Assembly: GCA_041622675.1 (NCBI GenBank)
Contig: JBFJYH010000045.1
Coordinates: forward strand, 1-19,849
Length of the DNA: 19,849 nt
Origin: Reddybacter sp041622675
Lineage (GTDB): Bacteria > Pseudomonadota > Gammaproteobacteria > Pseudomonadales > Porticoccaceae
Reading direction: 5' to 3'
Part shown: positions 1 to 7,989 of the stretch, in pieces
Layout of the letters: each line of letters opens with the position of its first letter
Position numbering within the stretch: position 1 is the stretch's first letter
The notes under the pieces: generated by a model
The model's input: the letters and a program-made list of their open reading frames with translations, nothing else
The model's database searches: none
Told to the model about the DNA's origin: nothing
Position numbers and translations under genes: made by a program

Positions 1-1
1 A

Positions 2-403
2 TTTTGGCGCCCCCAGGCCCGTGTTGGCGAAGGTTTGGCAATACGGGGTTTCGCCTCTGCGGCTATCGATATTTCCGATGGCTTGTTGGCTGATCTTGGG
101 CATATCGCCAAAACCAGCCAGGTAGGCGCTGTGGTAAGTGTCGATAAGCTTCCGTTGTCAGAGGCTTTGTGTCGTAGCTCAGACCCCGAGCGGCGGCTCA
201 ATTGGGCGCTAAGTGGTGGAGATGATTACGAACTTTGTTTTACCGTTCCCGCAGATAAACTTACAAAATGTCAGCGCCTCATTGACGAGGGCGAGTTAAC
301 GGCGACGCCGATAGGCCAAATCATCGAGGGGCAGGGGGTGCACTGTATCGATCAACAAGGTGTATCCCTTAATGTGAGTGACTGCGGTTATCAGCACTTC
401 TAA
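2..403 (+). CDS. thiL: Thiamine-monophosphate kinase, C-terminal part (5' truncated by window edge)
   Basis: Phosphorylates thiamine monophosphate to thiamine diphosphate in the cytoplasm, the last step of thiamine cofactor synthesis. The reading frame is open from base 2, so the gene starts outside the window and only about the last 133 residues are present. The visible part carries the family's basic RPQARVGEG stretch, the conserved AAIDISDGLLADL block and the SGGDDYELCF nucleotide-binding motif. The TAA stop is followed after 16 bases by pgpA. The thiL-pgpA pairing is common in gammaproteobacteria and suggests one operon. Nothing looks broken in the part that can be read. Confidence 0.93.
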   Translation, partial: FWRPQARVGEGLAIRGFASAAIDISDGLLADLGHIAKTSQVGAVVSVDKLPLSEALCRSSDPERRLNWALSGGDDYELCFTVPADKLTKCQRLIDEGELTATPIGQIIEGQGVHCIDQQGVSLNVSDCGYQHF

Positions 404-419
404 TGAGAGCGTGATTTAA

Positions 420-917
420 ATGACACCCCCGCAGAAACTGACCTTTTCTTCTTTGCGCCGAGACCCCATCCTGTTCCTAGGCCTGGGTTTTGGCAGTGGT
501 TTGTCGCCTTTTGCACCGGGTACGGCTGGCACAGTCGTGGCTTTGCTATTCGTACCTTTGTTGGCGTGGCTATCGACAGCTTATTTATTGGCTGTGCTGC
601 TTATCGCCAGTCTGGTGGGTATTTATATTTGCTCTTATTCTGCCAGGAAATTGGGTACTAAAGATCCGTCCAGCGTTGTCTGGGATGAATTTGTCGGTTT
701 GTGGATTGCCTTGGCGGGGTTTCCTGTAAGCTTTTTCTGGCTGCTCAGTGGTTTTTTGGTGTTTCGCTGTTTTGATATTCTCAAGCCTTGGCCCATCAAT
801 GTGTTTGATAGAAGAGTACCGGGTGGCTTGGGCATTATGCTGGACGATATTGTCGCGGGGATAATGACATGGTTGGTATTGCGTTTGGCTGCCAGTGTGT
901 TGGGTTTAAATCTATGA
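420..917 (+). CDS. pgpA: Phosphatidylglycerophosphatase A
   Basis: Inner-membrane phosphatase that converts phosphatidylglycerol phosphate to phosphatidylglycerol. The 165-residue length is normal for the family. Recognisable motifs are the N-terminal GFGSGLSPFAPGTAGT, then DPSSVVWDEFVG with acidic residues expected to bind the metal, then FDILKPWP and GIMLDDIVAGI. Several hydrophobic stretches (roughly residues 35-70, 90-112 and 145-163) fit a small multi-pass membrane protein. The start is the ATG 16 bases after thiL. The stop overlaps the ATG of the next gene by four bases (ATGA), so translation of the two is probably coupled. Confidence 0.95.
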   Translation: MTPPQKLTFSSLRRDPILFLGLGFGSGLSPFAPGTAGTVVALLFVPLLAWLSTAYLLAVLLIASLVGIYICSYSARKLGTKDPSSVVWDEFVGLWIALAGFPVSFFWLLSGFLVFRCFDILKPWPINVFDRRVPGGLGIMLDDIVAGIMTWLVLRLAASVLGLNL

Positions 918-1558
918 ACGTAGGTGGTCTATGGGCTGGGCTGCTACTGTCTGTTCTCAGCGTGCAGCTCTTTGCCGCCCCTGAGATTGTTGCTTCGGGC
1001 TTATTCAAAGATAAAGCCCTGCTGACGATTGACGGTCAACCACACATGTTGAAAGTTGGTGCAAGTAGCCCCGAAGGGGTGAAACTGTTAAGTAGTGATA
1101 GCCAGCAGGCGACTGTTTTGGTTGCAGGGCAGACACTCACCTTATTTTTATCGGAACGGGTATCGACGTCGTTTAAAAAGCCAGAATTTACCGAAGTGAA
1201 AATCCGCCGCAATAGCAATGGCCATTATTTTGCAGCGGGTGCGATTAATGGTCGGTCGGTGGCATTTATGGTTGATACAGGTGCAACTACTATTGCTATG
1301 AATATGAATGAGGCTCGTCGGCTAGGTATTGATTTTCGCAAGGCCAGGCTTGGTATGTCCTCGACAGCGGGGGGGCTGGTTGAGACCTTTCGCGTGGTAC
1401 TCGACAAGGTGAGTGTTGGCAATGTAACGCTGTACCGTATTCCGGCCTCTGTGATGAACGGTGAATTTCCGGAGCATATACTCCTTGGGAATAGTTTTTT
1501 AAGTAAAGTGCAAATGTCGGAACAATCAGGTGTCTTGGTGCTCCGCAAAAGGTATTAA
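914..1558 (+). CDS. Retropepsin-like aspartic protease (TIGR02281-type), exported
   Basis: Predicted single-domain aspartic protease of the retropepsin clan, 214 residues. A hydrophobic N-terminus of about 22 residues ending LFAA looks like a signal peptide, so it should act in the periplasm or be anchored at the inner membrane. The catalytic motif is VDTGAT with Asp121. The family's second signature appears as HILLGNSFL near the C-terminus. With one catalytic Asp per chain, the enzyme would have to dimerise. The start is ATG 914, which overlaps the pgpA stop as ATGA. An upstream in-frame start at 869 would lie deep inside pgpA and spoil the signal peptide. Substrate unknown. Confidence 0.85.
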   Translation: MNVGGLWAGLLLSVLSVQLFAAPEIVASGLFKDKALLTIDGQPHMLKVGASSPEGVKLLSSDSQQATVLVAGQTLTLFLSERVSTSFKKPEFTEVKIRRNSNGHYFAAGAINGRSVAFMVDTGATTIAMNMNEARRLGIDFRKARLGMSSTAGGLVETFRVVLDKVSVGNVTLYRIPASVMNGEFPEHILLGNSFLSKVQMSEQSGVLVLRKRY

Positions 1559-1631
1559 AGTTTTTTTCATTGGGCAGCTGTGCTCGCTGTCGAGTCGTGT
1601 TCACAATTACAGATTAATTTGAGGTTTGCCC

Positions 1632-2408
1632 ATGAGTGCCCTGGCTAAACGTATTATCCCCTGCCTGGATGTAGATAACGGGCGTGTTGTCAAAGGGGTT
1701 CAATTTGTCGATATTCGCGATGCGGGTGATCCTGTTGAAATTGCCCGGCGCTACGATCAAGAGGGTGCTGATGAAATCACTTTTCTCGATATTACGGCCA
1801 GTCACGAGGGCCGGGATACCATTTTGAACACCGTTGAGCGTATGGCGAGTGAGGTTTTTATTCCCCTGACAGTGGGTGGCGGCGTGCGCAAGCTGGAAGA
1901 CATTCGCGCTCTACTACAGGCCGGGGCCGATAAGGTCGGTATTAATTCAGCCGCTGTTAGTAATCCAGAATTCGTCCGACAGGCGGCGCAAAAATTTGGT
2001 TCGCAGTGCATTGTTGTTGCCATTGATGCTAAACAGGTGGAGGTGTCTCAGGGAGAGCTGCGCTGGGAGATATTTACCCACGGTGGCCGCAAGCCGACGG
2101 GCATCGATGCCGTGGCATGGGCGGGGCAGATGGCGAGCTACGGAGCTGGGGAAATCCTTCTTACCAGCATGGATAGAGACGGTACAAAAAACGGTTTTGA
2201 CTTAGGCTTAACCCGTGCTGTTAGTGAGGCGGTGAATATTCCAGTCATTGCTTCGGGTGGGGTCGGTGATTTACAGCATTTGGCAGATGGTGTACTACAA
2301 GGTGGCGCAGATGCCGTACTCGCTGCGAGCATTTTTCACTTCTCCGAATATAGTATTGGCGAAGCGAAATCTTTCATGGCGGAGCAGGGCATTGAGATGC
2401 GGGTGTAG
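1632..2408 (+). CDS. hisF: Imidazole glycerol phosphate synthase cyclase subunit HisF
   Basis: Cyclase half of the HisF-HisH synthase. It uses ammonia supplied by HisH to make imidazole glycerol phosphate and AICAR in histidine synthesis. 258 residues, the usual length for this TIM-barrel enzyme. Visible signatures are IIPCLDVDNGRVVKG with catalytic Asp13, VGGGVR, VVAIDAK with catalytic Asp132, and the late phosphate-binding loops VIASGGVG and AVLAASIFH. ATG 1632 is chosen because GAGG lies 8 bases upstream. An in-frame TTG at 1626 is less likely. hisH and hisA, often next to hisF in this group, are not in the adjacent sequence. No convincing terminator follows. Confidence 0.96.
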   Translation: MSALAKRIIPCLDVDNGRVVKGVQFVDIRDAGDPVEIARRYDQEGADEITFLDITASHEGRDTILNTVERMASEVFIPLTVGGGVRKLEDIRALLQAGADKVGINSAAVSNPEFVRQAAQKFGSQCIVVAIDAKQVEVSQGELRWEIFTHGGRKPTGIDAVAWAGQMASYGAGEILLTSMDRDGTKNGFDLGLTRAVSEAVNIPVIASGGVGDLQHLADGVLQGGADAVLAASIFHFSEYSIGEAKSFMAEQGIEMRV

Positions 2409-2493
2409 AAGAGCTGTTGGTTGTCGAGATACAGGGGCCGTTAGTAAGCAATCCTTGCTCAGTGTAAGTAGCCCCGGTGTAAGGTGGGGGTTT

Positions 2494-2748
2494 CTAACGT
2501 GCAGCTAAGACTTTTAACATGGTGGGGGTTGTCTGAGTGACAAACTGAATATAGTCGGCGACCGCGAGTTGCGCCTGCTCTTTTGAGTCGTAGGGGCCGA
2601 GTGTCGCACCTTCACGGGTGGTAAAGTACCAATAATTAGAGAGTTTAAAGTAGCGGTCGCAACGTAATGGGGCGGTCGACGTTTTTTTGGGGGGGGAAAA
2701 CGCTTTGCTTGTATCACTTTTCCTCGTGATATAGACGACATTATTCAT
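2494..2748 (-). CDS. Small DUF6316-like protein
   Basis: An 84-residue cytoplasmic-looking protein with no signal peptide. The central stretch RYFKLSNYWYFTTREG followed by LGPYDSKEQAQLAVADYI resembles the short gammaproteobacterial family I remember as DUF6316 (aromatic WYF-TREG core, then GP-F/Y and a helix). Function unknown. The start ATG has an AGGTG ribosome site (complement of 2756-2760) seven bases upstream, which supports a real gene. The coding strand carries a run of eight C followed by seven A at codons 18-22, a possible slippage or sequencing-error point. It is convergent with hisF and lies downstream of ctpA on the same strand. Confidence 0.65.
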   Translation of the reverse strand: MNNVVYITRKSDTSKAFSPPKKTSTAPLRCDRYFKLSNYWYFTTREGATLGPYDSKEQAQLAVADYIQFVTQTTPTMLKVLAAR

Positions 2749-2860
2749 GTTTAAACACCTGTTTCGTGTTGAAGTTGGTTTTCTGTAGGGCTCCCTGCCA
2801 ATTTTAAAAAGGACAGTTTGTGATCACCTACCAGCAAAAAATCGTCACGTAAACTGGCTA

Positions 2861-2892
2861 ATGACGACCTTATACGATATTTAGGTTGTCAT
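2861..2892. repeat. Inverted repeat downstream of ctpA
   Basis: Arms ATGACGACCT (2861-2870) and AGGTTGTCAT (2883-2892) can form a 10-bp stem with one G-T wobble on the plus-strand RNA, around a 12-base AT-rich loop. It lies 24 bases past the ctpA stop, between ctpA and the small gene. No clear U-run follows directly on either strand, so it is not a standard terminator. It may be a processing or stability hairpin or a protein-binding site. Confidence 0.35.
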
Positions 2893-2915
2893 GTAAAGTG
2901 ATTTTGAGTCGATCG

Positions 2916-4205
2916 TCAGTTGACGGCTGGTCGTTCGGATAAGATTACGAGGCCTTTTAGTAAGTTTAAGGCTTCAAGAAGTTGGAAATCTTTTATTTTT
3001 CCTTGCTGCGTTGTCGGAGTACTCTCTGGCCCAGCGACAGCTCCCTGACTGAGATGCCTGCTAAGGTCCGCTTCTTTGATGCCGTTTTGCGGCCTATCTT
3101 GCGGTTGGATTTGAGCCTGTTCCACCACGATATCTGGGTGTATTCCCTCGGCCTGAATGGAGCGACCATTGGGTGTGAAATAACGTGCCGTAGTCAGTTT
3201 GATAGCTCGACCATCACTGAGGGGCAGGATGTTTTGCACTGAGCCTTTGCCAAAGCTGCTGGTGCCCATAATAATACCCCGACGGTGATCCTGAATGGCG
3301 CCGGCGACAATTTCTGAGGCCGAGGCACTGCCAGCGTTGATTAGGACAACTAGGGGAATATCTTTGAGTAGCTCGCCTGCTTGTGCAGAAAAACGTGTGT
3401 TTGCAGAAGGTGTCCGGCCCTCTGTGTAAACCACCAGGCCGCCATCGAGTATGGCGTCGACCACTTCTACCGAAGCGGGCAAAAGACCACCGGGGTTGTT
3501 GCGCAAATCGAGGACCAGGCCTTTGAGCCGGCCTTTATCTTTCTGTAGGGTCGCAATACTCTGGCGAAACTCCGCACCGGTGTCAGCTTGAAATTGCGCA
3601 ATGCGAATATAGCCGAAGCCCTCTTCAAGGGTTTGGTGGCGCACGCTAGCCGTTTTTATAATATCTCTGATGACAGTAATGATGAGTGGGCTGGGTTTGT
3701 TTTTTCGGGCAATGGTCAGCGTTAGTGGCGATCCCTTTTCACCGCGCATCATTTGCAGGGCTTCCTCAAGGTTCATGCCCTGCACTGCGTGGCTGTCTAG
3801 TTTAATAATCAGGTCGCCGCTCTCAATGCCTGCGCGTGAGGCGGGGGTGTTATCAATGGGTGATATGACCTTGATAAAACCGTCCTCCATACCGACCTCG
3901 ATGCCAATTCCACCGAACTCGCCGCTGGTATGCTCTTGAAGGTCTTGGTATGAGTCTTCTTTTAAGAAGGCGGAGTGGGGGTCCAGTTCACCGAGCAGCC
4001 CGGCGATGGCATTTTCAATAAGAGTTTTGTCGTCGATCTCTTCGACATAGGCGGTGCGGATTTGTTCAAATACTTGGACGAAAAGCTGTAGCTCCTCAAG
4101 GGGGAGGCGAGCGTCCTCGGCACTTTTTTCAGCATTGGCAGGTAGCGTTGATAGTAACGAGAGGAGCAATGCGCCGAGGGCAAAATAGCGGGTGAGTTTC
4201 TTCAT
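2916..4205 (-). CDS. ctpA: Periplasmic carboxy-terminal processing protease (S41, CtpA)
   Basis: Serine protease of family S41 that trims or degrades periplasmic proteins from their C-termini. In related bacteria CtpA controls peptidoglycan hydrolases. 429 residues from the chosen ATG at 4205, which has AGGA 8 bases upstream and gives a clean signal peptide (MKKLTRYFALGALLLSLL, cleavage near ANA). An in-frame ATG at 4268 overlaps the envC stop (TAATG) but has no ribosome site and adds a poor N-terminus. A PDZ domain lies at about residues 75-165. The protease core holds the catalytic Ser in GSASASE and the Lys in SSFGKGSVQ. It follows envC in the same direction, so the two may act together in cell-wall turnover. 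Confidence 0.93.
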   Translation of the reverse strand: MKKLTRYFALGALLLSLLSTLPANAEKSAEDARLPLEELQLFVQVFEQIRTAYVEEIDDKTLIENAIAGLLGELDPHSAFLKEDSYQDLQEHTSGEFGGIGIEVGMEDGFIKVISPIDNTPASRAGIESGDLIIKLDSHAVQGMNLEEALQMMRGEKGSPLTLTIARKNKPSPLIITVIRDIIKTASVRHQTLEEGFGYIRIAQFQADTGAEFRQSIATLQKDKGRLKGLVLDLRNNPGGLLPASVEVVDAILDGGLVVYTEGRTPSANTRFSAQAGELLKDIPLVVLINAGSASASEIVAGAIQDHRRGIIMGTSSFGKGSVQNILPLSDGRAIKLTTARYFTPNGRSIQAEGIHPDIVVEQAQIQPQDRPQNGIKEADLSRHLSQGAVAGPESTPTTQQGKIKDFQLLEALNLLKGLVILSERPAVN

Positions 4206-4267
4206 CGTGGTAATCCTGGCGGCTATGCTTATCGGGCGATAGGAGATTGTAGCGTACATTGGTGTCA

Positions 4268-5425
4268 TTACGCGCGGGGCTTAAGCCAGCGTTTGGGGTC
4301 GACGGCTTTACCTTTGCGGCGAATTTCGAAATACAGGGCACTGCTTTCAAGGCCCCCCGTATTACCGACTTTTGCGATCATTTCTCCAGGGTGAACCCAA
4401 TCTCCGGTTTCTTTTAAAAGCACCTGATTGTGAGCGTAGAGACTAAGGTAGCTATCGCCATGATCAATAATAACCAGCAAGCCTTGACCGCGTAAATAGT
4501 CGGAAAAAACTACGCGGCCATGATGGATAGCTTTGACAGGGCTGGCCTCTTTAGCGTGAAGTAGCCAGCCGCGCCATTTGAGGTGAGAACCTCGGGTAGA
4601 GCCAAAACTGTGACTAACCCTGCCTTTGACCGGCCATGGCAATTTTCCGCGCCGTTTGGCAAAGGGCTGGTTATCGGGAATGTTTAAACTTTGCACATGT
4701 TTTTGTAGGGCCTGGATGATGTTCTCAAGTTGTTTGCGTTCTAGGCTGAGCTTGTCGATACGGCCTTGTTCATTTTTAAGTTGTTGACGAGAGTCTTGCA
4801 GGAGGGCGCTACGTTGTTTTTTCTCACCTTGCAGGGTGCGCTGAACAGCCAGTAATTGCTCCTTTTTTTCGGTTAGAGCACTTTGCTTGTCCAGCAGTGA
4901 TTGCTCGATAGCACTGAGTTTAAGGATGGTGCTTTGGTAGTCTTTGAGGACTTGGTTGCGGGCTTTGACGACATACTCATAATATTTAAGCATGCGGCCA
5001 ATTTCTTCGGGGTTCTCCATGTTAAGGAGCACTTTGAGGGTTTTTTTTTGGCCCAGCCGGTAGGCGGCGAAAAGCTCTAGGGCTACCTGCTGTGACTGTT
5101 GTCGACGCTGCGTTTCGAGCTGCTTTTGCTGACTGTGGAGCTTGCCCAGTTCGCTGTCTAATACACGTATTTCTTGGTCGAGTTTAAGGACTTTGCGCCG
5201 AGTTTGAGCGCTTTGTAGCTCTATCTCTCGGAGCTGTGCAGCAGACTTATCGCGCTCGGTACGTGTCGTTCTTAGCTTCTGTTGTAACTGGGCAATTTCT
5301 TTACTCAGCGAGGCAAGTTTTTCGCGCTCGCCCTGGGCAAAAAGCGGTGTCGGCGAGCACAGAGCCGCGCCGATCGTCAGTATTGCCAGCGCAGCGGAAA
5401 ATGTTGTTCTATGCCTTGGCCGCAT
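4268..5425 (-). CDS. envC: Murein hydrolase activator EnvC
   Basis: Periplasmic activator of septal amidases (AmiA/AmiB type) in cell division. 385 residues from ATG 5425: a signal peptide ending near LFAQG, a long coiled coil at about residues 30-255 rich in K, Q, E and L heptads, and a C-terminal LytM/M23 domain at about 285-380. The LytM metal ligands are degenerate: the first histidine region reads GSHLKWRGW and the final HxH-type site reads SALYFEIR with Tyr. This matches the non-catalytic activator role of E. coli EnvC. The ATG lies 4 bases after the gpmI stop, suggesting coupling, although I see no strong ribosome site. A GTG at 5485 is a weaker alternative. Confidence 0.92.
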   Translation of the reverse strand: MRPRHRTTFSAALAILTIGAALCSPTPLFAQGEREKLASLSKEIAQLQQKLRTTRTERDKSAAQLREIELQSAQTRRKVLKLDQEIRVLDSELGKLHSQQKQLETQRRQQSQQVALELFAAYRLGQKKTLKVLLNMENPEEIGRMLKYYEYVVKARNQVLKDYQSTILKLSAIEQSLLDKQSALTEKKEQLLAVQRTLQGEKKQRSALLQDSRQQLKNEQGRIDKLSLERKQLENIIQALQKHVQSLNIPDNQPFAKRRGKLPWPVKGRVSHSFGSTRGSHLKWRGWLLHAKEASPVKAIHHGRVVFSDYLRGQGLLVIIDHGDSYLSLYAHNQVLLKETGDWVHPGEMIAKVGNTGGLESSALYFEIRRKGKAVDPKRWLKPRA

Positions 5426-5429
5426 CGTG

Positions 5430-7004
5430 TTATTGGGCAGGGTCAGGGCTCGTGGTGTCTGTCGTGCGCAGTAGGGAATGGCCACTCATCTCGGTCGGTT
5501 GAGGAAGTTTCATTAGTGCCAGTATGGTCGGTGCGATATCGGCGAGAGAGCCACCATCATTGAGTTGAACCTGTTTATTCCCAACATAAACTAGCGGCAC
5601 CGGGTCAACGGTGTGAGAGGTTAATATTTGCCCTGTTTGGGTATCGACCATGTTCTCGACGTTGCCGTGATCGGCGGTAATTAGGCAGTCACCGCCAACT
5701 TGATTGAGTGCTTCAAGAATTTTTCCAATGCAGCCATCGAGGGTTTCAACGGCTTTAATCGCAGCATTGAAAACGCCAGTATGTCCGACCATATCACCAT
5801 TGGCAAAGTTGCAAATAATGGCATCGTATTGCCCACCGGTGATGGCGGCGACTAAATTCTCGGTCACCTCGGGGGCACTCATTTCAGGTTTTAAGTCGTA
5901 AGTGGCGACATCGGGGGAAGGGATTAATGTGCGCTGCTCCCCAGGATAACAATCCTCGCGGCCACCACTAAAGAAAAAAGTGACGTGGGCGTATTTTTCG
6001 GTCTCGGCAATTCTCAACTGCGTTTTGCCCTGAGCAGCAAGGTATTCCCCTAGGCCATTAACCAGAGTTTGTGGAGGGAAGGCAATGTGGGTTTTTAGTT
6101 CGGCTGCGTATTCAGTGCTGGTGACGAAATCAGCAAGTTTGGGGTAATTGGGGCGGGGAAATTCACTGAAGTCGGGGTCGATAAATACCTGTGTTAATTG
6201 GCGGGCACGGTCGGGACGGAAGTTGATGAAAATAACGCTGTCACCGTCGTCAATGCTAATGGGTGTTTCGGCATTGGCGCTGATCTGCGTCGGGCTGACA
6301 AATTCATCGTTTTCATCGCGCGCATAGGCCTGAGCGAGCGCTTCCGGGGCGCTGGAGCTGTGATATTCCGCTTTGCCCTCGGTGAGTAAGTGATAGACGG
6401 GCTCAATGCGATCCCAGCGTTGATCCCTATCCATAGCGTAATAGCGCCCACTGATCGAGGCAGTACGACCGATACCAAGCGCCTTGAACTTGTTGTCTAT
6501 TTTTTCGAGGGAGTCTTTAGCGCTACGTGGAGGAGTGTCTCGGCCGTCGAGAAAGGCGTGCAGGTAGACTTCTTTGGCACCACGTTGTGCGGCCATTTCA
6601 AGAAGAGCCAGGGCGTGATCTTCGTGGCTGTGTACGCCGCCCGGTGAGAGCAGGCCGAAAATATGTAATTTTTTCTTAGTCTTGACCGCTTTATCAATAG
6701 CACCACAGTAAGCGGTATTGGTGAAAAAGCTACCATCGCTAATGGCATTATTGATGCGACTTAAATTTTGGTAGACAACACGGCCGGCACCGAGAGTCAT
6801 GTGCCCAACTTCGGAATTGCCCATTTGGCCTTCTGGCAGACCGACACGCTCGCCCGAGCAGTGCAGTAGGGTCTTGGCTTCGTTTGTCCACAGCCTGTCC
6901 CAGTTGGGTGATTTGGCGCTGTAAATAGCATTGGCTTCAGTGGTTTGGCTATATCCCCAGCCGTCGAGGATAAGAAGGAGTAGAGGGGTTTTTTGTGTTT
7001 CCAT
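5430..7004 (-). CDS. gpmI: 2,3-bisphosphoglycerate-independent phosphoglycerate mutase
   Basis: Interconverts 3- and 2-phosphoglycerate in glycolysis and gluconeogenesis, in the cytoplasm, using two Mn ions and a phosphoserine intermediate. 524 residues, slightly longer than the usual 510-515 because of a short C-terminal tail after GHSLL. The N-terminal metal-site motif LLLILDGWG and the catalytic serine block GQMGNSEVGH (Ser64) are intact, as are LHAFLDGRDTPP, FINFRPDRARQ and the late metal-binding ITADHGNVE. It starts at ATG 7004 and heads the gpmI-envC-ctpA run, the same arrangement as E. coli gpmM-envC. It is divergent from the rhodanese gene across 238 bases. Confidence 0.97.
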   Translation of the reverse strand: METQKTPLLLLILDGWGYSQTTEANAIYSAKSPNWDRLWTNEAKTLLHCSGERVGLPEGQMGNSEVGHMTLGAGRVVYQNLSRINNAISDGSFFTNTAYCGAIDKAVKTKKKLHIFGLLSPGGVHSHEDHALALLEMAAQRGAKEVYLHAFLDGRDTPPRSAKDSLEKIDNKFKALGIGRTASISGRYYAMDRDQRWDRIEPVYHLLTEGKAEYHSSSAPEALAQAYARDENDEFVSPTQISANAETPISIDDGDSVIFINFRPDRARQLTQVFIDPDFSEFPRPNYPKLADFVTSTEYAAELKTHIAFPPQTLVNGLGEYLAAQGKTQLRIAETEKYAHVTFFFSGGREDCYPGEQRTLIPSPDVATYDLKPEMSAPEVTENLVAAITGGQYDAIICNFANGDMVGHTGVFNAAIKAVETLDGCIGKILEALNQVGGDCLITADHGNVENMVDTQTGQILTSHTVDPVPLVYVGNKQVQLNDGGSLADIAPTILALMKLPQPTEMSGHSLLRTTDTTSPDPAQ

Positions 7005-7190
7005 AATTGACTACTTAGGTTGATGGCCTAGCCTGATACTTGTTACAGAGGTGAGCACTAGCGCGAGAGTTCTTGGTTGTTGCAAATTCTACTCGCTCAA
7101 GGGCGCAAAGGCTATTTCACCGCGGGGAAATGTCGTCACTTAGCGAGTCTTTTTCGGATTTTGAAGCTGCTGTCGATGTTGTAAGTTGTG

Positions 7191-7196
7191 TATACT
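7191..7196 (+). promoter_or_regulatory. Candidate sigma-70 -10 element for the yibN-grxC-secB operon
   Basis: TATACT matches the -10 consensus at five of six positions and lies 46 bases before the rhodanese GTG. I see no good -35 at 16-18 bases, so the assignment rests on the -10 alone and on the position between divergent genes. Confidence 0.35.
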
Positions 7197-7242
7197 ACGC
7201 CGCAAATTATGAGCCGCTTCCTGTCAAAAAGGTAACTGTAAC

Positions 7243-7653
7243 GTGAGTTTTTTTGTTTTTATCAGTGAGCAATGGATACTGGTTAGTACTTTGCTGGTGT
7301 TGATTTATGTGTTTGCATTTAGCGAGCAGAAAAAAGCCGGCAAACAGCTCTCGGTGCATGAATTAACCCGGTTGATTAATGGTGATGGAGCTATTGTGGT
7401 CGATTTGCGCGATAGTAAAGAATATGCCACAGGCTGCATTACCGGCGCTATTAATATCCCGAGTGCAAAGCTCGACGGACGCATTTCTGAGCTGGAAAAG
7501 CATCGCGCCAAGAAAATTGTACTCGTTGATAAAATCGGTCAGCAGTCTGCCCCGGTTGGGCGTAAATTACGTAAGGCGGGCTACGATGTACAACGCCTGC
7601 GCGGTGGTATGGGTGAGTGGATGCACCAGAGTTTACCGGTGGTTAACCCGTGA
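7243..7653 (+). CDS. YibN-like membrane-anchored rhodanese-domain protein lacking the catalytic Cys
   Basis: 136 residues: an N-terminal hydrophobic segment (about 11-27) that should anchor it in the inner membrane, then a cytosolic rhodanese domain with VVDLRDSKEYATGCITGAINIP and a C-terminal LRGGMGEW. The active-site loop, where sulfurtransferases have Cys, reads VLVDKIGQ with Asp96, so persulfide chemistry at that position is not expected. As I recall, some pseudomonad homologues also lack this Cys. The start is GTG 7243 with AAGG about 10 bases upstream. The stop overlaps the grxC start by four bases (GTGA). Linkage to grxC and secB is as in E. coli yibN-grxC-secB. Role unknown. Confidence 0.88.
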   Translation: MSFFVFISEQWILVSTLLVLIYVFAFSEQKKAGKQLSVHELTRLINGDGAIVVDLRDSKEYATGCITGAINIPSAKLDGRISELEKHRAKKIVLVDKIGQQSAPVGRKLRKAGYDVQRLRGGMGEWMHQSLPVVNP

Positions 7654-7928
7654 GTACGTCGAACAGTGAATCGGCAAGTCCGGTGAAAATGTACACTACT
7701 CGCTTTTGCCCCTATTGTATCGCGGCGAGGCGGCTTTTAGAGCAGCTGTGTATCGATTTTGAAGATGTGGCTGTCGATGGGAATGCCGAGTTGCGGGCTG
7801 AGGTCATGCGGGCCAGTGGCCAGCGCACGGTGCCACAAATTTGGATTGGAGAGCAGCACATTGGCGGTTATACCGAGCTTGCAGCCTTGCATCAACAAGG
7901 TGGTTTATTGCCCTTGCTTAAGGCCTGA
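7650..7928 (+). CDS. grxC: Glutaredoxin 3 (GrxC)
   Basis: Dithiol glutaredoxin that reduces disulfides with glutathione in the cytoplasm. 92 residues, close to the family length of about 85. The active site is CPYC (Cys20 and Cys23) after the first strand VKMYTTRF. The glutathione-binding TVPQIWIGEQHIGGYTEL, with its cis-Pro, is intact. The chosen GTG overlaps the upstream TGA by four bases. An in-frame ATG at 7689 would remove the start of the first beta strand, so it is unlikely. Second gene of the rhodanese-grxC-secB operon. Confidence 0.95.
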   Translation: MSTSNSESASPVKMYTTRFCPYCIAARRLLEQLCIDFEDVAVDGNAELRAEVMRASGQRTVPQIWIGEQHIGGYTELAALHQQGGLLPLLKA

Positions 7929-7989
7929 CGGCATTTTATAGCGCTGCGGTATGCAATGATTTTCTGATCAATAATGGACCGATAAGACT

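Noticed and set aside
4206..4268. TAATG-coupled longer start for CtpA
   Set aside because: No ribosome site and it adds 21 residues before a clean signal peptide, whereas ATG 4205 has AGGA at good spacing.
4268..5425. EnvC LytM domain with missing metal ligands as evidence of gene decay
   Set aside because: EnvC-type activators naturally have degenerate LytM sites; the frame and length are intact.
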